Of a stretch of 64,000 nt of DNA, positions 58,302-64,000 are shown in pieces (position 1 is the stretch's first letter; every line of letters begins with the position of its first letter). Source of the DNA: Daldinia sp. FL1419 (lineage: Eukaryota; Ascomycota; Sordariomycetes; Xylariales; Hypoxylaceae); contig MU623390.1 of NCBI GenBank assembly GCA_025201765.1, positions 156,356 through 220,355 of the forward strand, written 5' to 3'. The translations under genes were made by a program, and so were the position numbers. The notes under the pieces were generated by a model. The model was not told the origin of the DNA. It saw nothing but the letters and a program-made list of their open reading frames with translations, and searched no databases.

Positions 58302-60132
58302 TCACTTACTGTCTACGCACCTATCTACTACTACTTATTTACCAAACGGGGACGGGGGTTGTTGGGTTAGTTGATTGATACCTAGCATAAGCGTGCTTAG
58401 AAGATATCCGCGGGGGGCCTAGCCGTCGTCTAGCCATGTTGATCAGCATTTACAGGGCGTTTATAACATGGGCAGGAAACTTAATTTCTTTGGTCTATCA
58501 AGCTGATTTTTTTATGTTTATTCCCGGATACCGGGAAACAAACTTTGGTGTTTTTTCCCCTTCTTATATCCTCAACCTCATTGGGCAGGCGGGGTTGGGA
58601 AGAATGGAAAGGGGTGCTTGGGCGAAATCTCATAGGAGTGTTGGAATCTGTCCGAGAACACAAACTATCTACTACTATTGCTTGCTTGCTTGCTTACTTA
58701 TTGCTTTCTTGGTCCGGTTTACCCAAGGCACATACCATATCTTATCATACCATACCAATACCATATCTACTTGGTGTTCAAGTTTTGTTATTTTTCCTTT
58801 ATGTCGTTGCCTTTTTCCTGTTACCATTAGGCCATAAACCGAAACGGGGCGTAACTCCATCTTCTTCTTTTTTTATGTTTCTGCGGCATTGCTGTTTGTT
58901 TTATTTTTACCGTATTTTTTTCGAGATCATAGAAGCCAAGCAAGCTTCTCTCTCCCCCAAGTGCGACGGGGGACAAAAGGGGTTGTAGGTGTACAGCGGG
59001 ATGGGGATATCTTTTTGGAAAGGAGGAATGGATATGTGTGAGATTGGATGGCAGGTTGGTTGGAGGAATCGGGAATTTACGACAGTTTTATCTGTCAACT
59101 AGTCGCACACATGAGAAGTGAGGCGAAGAGAAGAGACGTACGCGTCTTTTTTATAAGATGGATGAGGGTGAAACCAAGCAAAGTAGATATATATATCCCA
59201 TATATCAATCAATGATATTCTCGAATTTGTCTCAGTTAGTTTTTATCTGTCGCCTACAGGAGCTTCCACCCCAACCTCTTACCCGCATACCCGGTATCTT
59301 TATTCCCTCCTTACCTGCCTTATCCTAGCCTTCCCTTCCCTTACTCATCTCCATCCATCTATCCATCTTCACCCTAAATAACACAACGCAACACCGCACG
59401 ATAGCACCAACAGACAACAATAGCAACCAATAAAAACCGCGAAAAAAAAGGTGCAGTAATCATGAATCGGAACCCTCGACGCAAATGGTATATTTGAAAC
59501 AAACATTCAAGCCAAAGAAGAAAAAAAAAAGAAAGAAACATGACAAATAGACCCCGTTCTCCCGACGCTTTGCTTTCCCGATGCCCCTGATAGAACGAGA
59601 GGTAGGAAGAAAGTAGAAGTAGAAGGGGAGGAGAACTAAGTAAAAAATCAAGAAAACTTTTTCTACGCTACAAGCGTAGATAGTAGGTAGGAAGATAATA
59701 TTTTACTCACCCCCTGTGAACCCCGCCCAAGTATACTGGCGCCGGCCGGAAAAAGAAGGGGGTGAGAGGTCCATTTCACTATGGAAGAAATGAAGAACGA
59801 GTAACAAGTGGTTGGTGGCCCCTATGCCAAATCCCTTTCCATTTCCCTTTCCTTTGAATCCTTCCCTATTTCCCTTTCCCTGTGAGACGTTCCATCGTAA
59901 AACCATGCAGCGGAAAAAATAATAATAGAATAATAACAAACATGAAAAAGGAGGTGTGGTAGAGGGTCAAGCAGTTCCTGCTCTGCCCTCGACCTCCCCT
60001 CGATCCAAATACAAACGCCGCTTTATATTTTTTTTGGTCCATTCCCTATAACGCCGCGTTCCGTCGTATATCATGTGCATATTGAACCCTTTCCGTGCAC
60101 CAAAGCCCCTGGGGGTCAAATGAGGATACAAC
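58302..60132. other. Convergent 3' region, F-box gene / AT-hook gene
   Basis: No confident gene. It holds T-rich and A-rich tracts and the 3' UTRs of both neighbours. The part from 59967 to 60132 might be coding if the alternative last exon of the AT-hook gene is used (see findings). Confidence 0.5.
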
Positions 60133-63100
60133 TCACGACGGCCACCTATTCTGGGTGGCACGGCCGACGTTAGACGACGGCAAATAACTATTACTCATCC
60201 CCGTAGTTGAAGAATAGAGCGATGCCGCGCTCGAACCAGTTGTTCGTTGCTGAGCAGGCACCCCACTGCTACCCAATCCGTACGAACCGGTACTAAGACC
60301 TAATCCTCCGTGGCTATTACCTGAATCTAGGCTTTGAAGTTCCAAAAAGCTCGAGTCAAATGAAGGCGCAAAAGTCGAAGGCATCGCGGGATGTGATGTA
60401 CTATGGGTGGTTGTTGGAGTTTGGCGCGCGCCGAAGTGGGGTGAGTGGTTTGAAACACCGTGACCTGTGGCACCTCCTGTGCGATAATTACTATCGAGGG
60501 GTGACGCCGAGGGTGTTCGACGTGGCGGATATCCCGTGCTGCTGTGGACGAGTGACGGCGAACCCCTATAATTAGTGTCCCCTTGCATGAGCGGTGAGTT
60601 AGATTGTGCGCCGAACTGAGGAGAATTAGTCATATGTTGTGCAAGGCCTGTTCCGGGGGATCCTGTGGCCATATGCTGAGGCTGACGTTGACTCGTAGAG
60701 TATGCGGATGCTTGTGCGTTGTAGGACGAACCAAGAGTTTGTGCTTGGTAATAATTTTGAGACGATCTAGGCTGCTGATGGGAAGCCAATGTAGATGGCA
60801 TCTGTGAAGCCTTCGAAGTCTGTGAAGAGATAGGGGAGGCCGTCTGCGTATTCTGTTGCTGTATCTGCTGACGATTGGTAGCTTGCTGTCTTGCGTTATC
60901 TTGTCGATTTTGGAGGGCTGTAAAACGTTCAAAGTGAGCTTCCAGACCTTCCGCAGGAGTTGGAGACGTCGTGCTGCCAATCGACGATGTTGCTTGATGC
61001 TGCTTTTGAGGGCGATTTGTGCTGCTCTGTACTTGGTCGCTGCGGCTATGTAGCGCAGCTATCCGTTGGTAATGGGCTTCGAGACCTTCGGCCTGTGTAT
61101 GATTTTGAGACTGAGGAATGGCCTGGTTGGTTTGCCGGGTTTGATCTAAATTAATCGCCGTAGATGACGTGGGATTTTTGTTTCCTACATTATTAGGAGT
61201 TGAGCGTTTTGCTGCTTGTAGCGATCCTGGTTCTTGAGACTTACGCGGTCGTTTTGTGGATGGCGTAGCATTAACGCTCGTAGAAGCCTGTTGGATAGGC
61301 TGTATAGTCGAGGGTTGCGTTTGAGAAATCGGAGCGGAAGTTGCCTGAGAAAGGCTAGGCTGTGCTTGTTGGGGAGTTGCATTATTTCCAATAGCACCGT
61401 CAGAGGGATCATCAGTTTGAGAGCTGACAGTACCGACAGGGGCAGACTGACGCTTCCGCTTCTTCCCAACTATTGATGACTCCTTGACTTGAGGAGTCGG
61501 CATCTGGTTGTTGGCCGCCGTAGACGGGGATAGTAGCTGAGCTTGCTGATCACCCTGAGAAACGGGGCCATCTGTGATAGAAGATGCAGCAGCACCACCC
61601 GTAAACGACGGTCCAACAGCAGCCATCCGACTCCCATGCTGGCCATTTTGCTGATTTGTTAGCTCCGTCTGCTGCTGTTGAGACATAGTACCATCTTGGC
61701 CTATGGTCTCGCCGGGGGCCTTTGGTCGATTCTTAGAACCTTTCGGCCGTCCCGCATTTGCCTTCTTCTTGGGCTGTTCACCAAGCATAGGCATTGGTAC
61801 CGGTACGGGGGTTACTTTTGGCGGTACCGGAAGCACCGATACGTGATCAGCTTGAATAGAGGTGCTTGAATGTACAGCTGTGGGATCAGCTGATTGGCCA
61901 ACTTGCTGCCCACCGGGAATATCCTTAGGCCGATTTTTAGAGCCTTTAGGTCGGCCACGTCTTTTTGCACTAGATCCAGGTGCAATTGCTGTCGCATCGT
62001 TGATAGACTTAAAACCACCAGTCGAACTCATGACTGGTGTGTTACTGAACTGGCCCCCATCCTGAAGTTGCGGGGGCGTACTCGGAGGATTCTCTGACGG
62101 CCCATTAACCTCGATTAGATCGTCATCTCCGTTTAATTCTAAGACGCTGTCATCTACATCTACCCAGCTGTCGTCTTGAGGTTCTTGGGTTCGATTCGTG
62201 GTTCCCTTAGCACCCTTCTTGATACCCTTGTCACTCCGAGACTTGCTAGCTTTGCTGCCCTTAGGACGCCCCCTAGGCCGTCGCTGATTTATGGACGGCA
62301 CGGATGGATACGATGCTCGCCTTCGAGGCTCTTTAAGATTAGGAAATATTTCGGCAATCCACCCGACAAATAAGGAGCCAGAGCCGTTCGCTTCTGCGCT
62401 CTCGGGAAATTTGCCATCGGCGGGAGGTGGTGCCTCCGGTATACCGCCGAAAAATGCGAGTGCTTTACACAATTGATCGACTACAGTAGGAGGAGGAAGA
62501 GTTCTTAGAAGCGTTAATAATCGAGCTTGTTCGGTTTTGGTTTCGGTAATGGTAAGAGGCCGAGATGCCTCGGACACCGGTACTACATCAGCAACCGGTT
62601 CTATAGAAGTAGACTTCCTGGGTGAAGTGAACTGCTTCAAACCAGGCGGTCGGGGATAGTTCGCCCGCCGTTGGTGAGATACGTAGGTGTCAGTCTGGGC
62701 CAATTTGGCTTGCAGAGCTGTACTTTCGCTGGTGCGCTTCGCAGCGGCGTCACGTCCTTCGCTTGCGCGATGACTAGCAACATCCATATGCATTACACTG
62801 AAATTTCCCTTCATCTGATCCGTAACGTCTTTTAGCTTGCTCGGAACCGGATTTCTAACGCGTCCATCTCGGGGGTACTGTCTCAAATCCGCGTGCATAG
62901 AACCGTCAGTAGATAACGTAGAAGACATGAGGCCATTGGCGCCGCCATTAATAGTAGGAGCAGCCAGGGACGGCGACGGTACGGTTAGACCAGGTGTAGG
63001 AGATTCAGAAAGCTGCTGGGTATTGGTACTCGAGGTTCTGGCAGCAATGGAAGAGGTATTATTGGCCAAATTGGCTGGTTGTTGGCCTGTAAAGTTGAGT

Positions 63101-63193
63101 TAGGGTTTAGATAGGGATAACACGCGAGAAAGAGAGAGAGAGAGAGAGCGCGAGAGAAGAGGGGAAAAGCGGCGTACTGGATGTGGTAGCCAT
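60133..63193 (-). CDS. AT-hook DNA-binding (chromatin) protein
   Basis: Two exons on the minus strand: a 16-nt first exon 63193-63178 (MATTS plus one base) and 63086-60133, giving 989 aa. The 91-nt intron has GTACGC and TACAG and contains an (AG)n run (read on the plus strand). The spliced start reads MATTSSQQPANLANNTSSIA. Three AT-hooks with the R-G-R-P core lie at about 273 (RRPRGRPKGSK), 378 (KRRGRPKGSKNRPK) and 447 (NAGRPKGSKNRPK; its core is G-R-P). A conserved helical stretch at about 180-250 (EQARLLTLLRTLPPPTVVDQ, GSLFVGWIAEIFP) precedes them. The C-terminal half is Gln/Ser/Thr-rich, with two related segments HTQAEGLEAHYQRIAAL and PTPAEGLEAHFERFTAL. Role inferred: minor-groove binding at AT-rich DNA in transcription or chromatin. 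Confidence 0.85.
63130..63148. repeat. (AG)n microsatellite in intron 1 of the AT-hook gene
   Basis: About nine AG units on the plus strand; as CT it forms part of the intron's pyrimidine tract on the coding strand. Confidence 0.85.
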
Positions 63194-63747
63194 TTTGTTG
63201 GAGCAATGTCAACCATGACAGGGAGAGAGAATACTATCCGAGTCTGTCTCGTTGGCTACGCTACGAAAATTCAACTTATTACTGGCAGCTGAGTATGGAT
63301 CGGTTGACAGGTTCCATGCTCATCGACCGCAGACGAAGATATAATAACTACCAGCGCGTCATGGCGTGTAATCGATGCGACGCCGCGATCAGTCGGAAGA
63401 TTGGAAAGAGGTCAATGGATCGAATGCGCCGTGAGGTATTGTACCGAGATGAGACGAGACGAGTAACCGATAAGAGTAAAAAAACCAAGTTACTATGTTA
63501 ATATTAATAGCGTTGTGATAATAAATTATAATAGTAACGGTCGTAATGGTTGTGGTAAGTTGATGTCGGTCTAAGACTAATAAAGTTGAGAAGTCGGGGC
63601 GGCGAAATACGGTGCAGATTAAGTTTGAATGCTGATGTTCAGCCCGTCGGCGAGGGGACAGGGCAAATCAAAGTTAAATGTGGTTGTCCGCAACAGGTGG
63701 TTGGGCTTCATAGGACTGGCTGACCGCTAAACGTTGGCTGTAAGGTA

Positions 63748-63790
<43 letters not shown>
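63748..63790. repeat. T13 directly followed by A30
   Basis: Thirteen T then thirty A without interruption, able to fold back on itself. Confidence 0.95.
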
Positions 63791-63793
<3 letters not shown>

Positions 63794-63894
63794 TGGTGTA
63801 ACGGATGATAGGATGGTAGGATGATTAGACGACGCAACTACGTAAGTGCTCTTCCCAAATAAACCAAGAACCTCTCTTTTTTATTTTTATAAAA

Positions 63895-63921
63895 GGGGGG
63901 GGGGGGGGGGGGGGAGGGGGG
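63895..63921. repeat. Poly-G tract (G20-A-G6)
   Basis: Twenty G, one A, six G. Such a run could form quadruplex structure or mark a low-quality assembly site. Confidence 0.95.
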
Positions 63922-64000
63922 AAAAATTAAAAAGGTGTTATGTTTTAAATTTGTTTTTTTTGTTTTTTAATGGTTGGGAATATTTGTTTATGGTGAACAT

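Larger units (their letters stand above)
63194..64000. other. Upstream region of the AT-hook gene, with homopolymers
   Basis: Promoter side of the AT-hook gene. No ORF with coding character. The last 260 bp contain very long homopolymers, listed separately. Confidence 0.55.

Overview
This window reads as a chromosomal segment of a filamentous ascomycete (Pezizomycotina, probably Sordariomycetes). The genes are eukaryotic, with many short introns (about 50-280 nt, GTANGT-type donors, CTGAC/CTAAC-like branch points, YAG acceptors). They lie in gene-sparse, moderately AT-rich spacers with long pyrimidine-rich leaders. The protein set is fungal housekeeping. I found no bacterial-type operons, CRISPR array, rRNA, intact tRNA or intact transposon. 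All exon structures below were worked out by hand from splice signals, reading phase and protein-family knowledge; no alignment was run.

Layout. 1.5-4.2 kb (-): a La-motif (LARP1/Slr1-type) RNA-binding protein. 8.6-9.8 kb (-): SFT2, a four-helix Golgi traffic protein. 15.9-17.6 kb (+): a bHLH transcription factor with a long loop insertion, separated from SFT2 by about 6 kb of promoter/leader DNA. 18.8-21.3 kb (-): NPR3 (SEACIT/GATOR1). 22.2-23.3 kb: two orphan small ORFs. 23.4-24.2 kb (-): a secreted, cysteine-rich, probably GPI-anchored protein. 25.2-25.7 kb (+): COX19. 26.4-29.1 kb (+): a succinate-CoA ligase-like alpha/beta fusion. 29.3-31.2 kb (-): a monocarboxylate-type MFS transporter, tail-to-tail with the fusion. 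33.3-36.0 kb (+): a three-LIM-domain protein. 37.4-37.8 kb (-): SUMO. 39.8-40.3 kb (+): CMC4. 41.1-44.2 kb (+): NUP84/NUP107. 44.9-45.8 kb (+): ESCRT-I VPS37. 48.5-49.7 kb (-): a protein I do not recognise. 49.7-56.7 kb: a 7 kb gene-poor block with several 7-8 bp tandem repeats. 56.7-58.3 kb (+): an F-box protein. 60.1-63.2 kb (-): an AT-hook chromatin protein. The right end holds long A, T and G homopolymers.

The genes do not form an obvious single pathway. Possible functional links are: (i) NPR3, which restrains TORC1, and a LARP1-type protein, whose animal family member is a TORC1 effector; (ii) COX19 and CMC4, both twin-CX9C mitochondrial intermembrane-space proteins; (iii) the CoA-ligase fusion and the adjacent convergent monocarboxylate-type carrier, which could form an organic-acid uptake/activation pair. 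The most unusual items are the CoA-ligase fusion with a shortened ATP-grasp region and a likely GC-AG intron, the CMC4 gene whose first coding exon is only the ATG and which has a 13-nt microexon, and an AT-hook gene whose stop codon sits inside a consensus splice donor.
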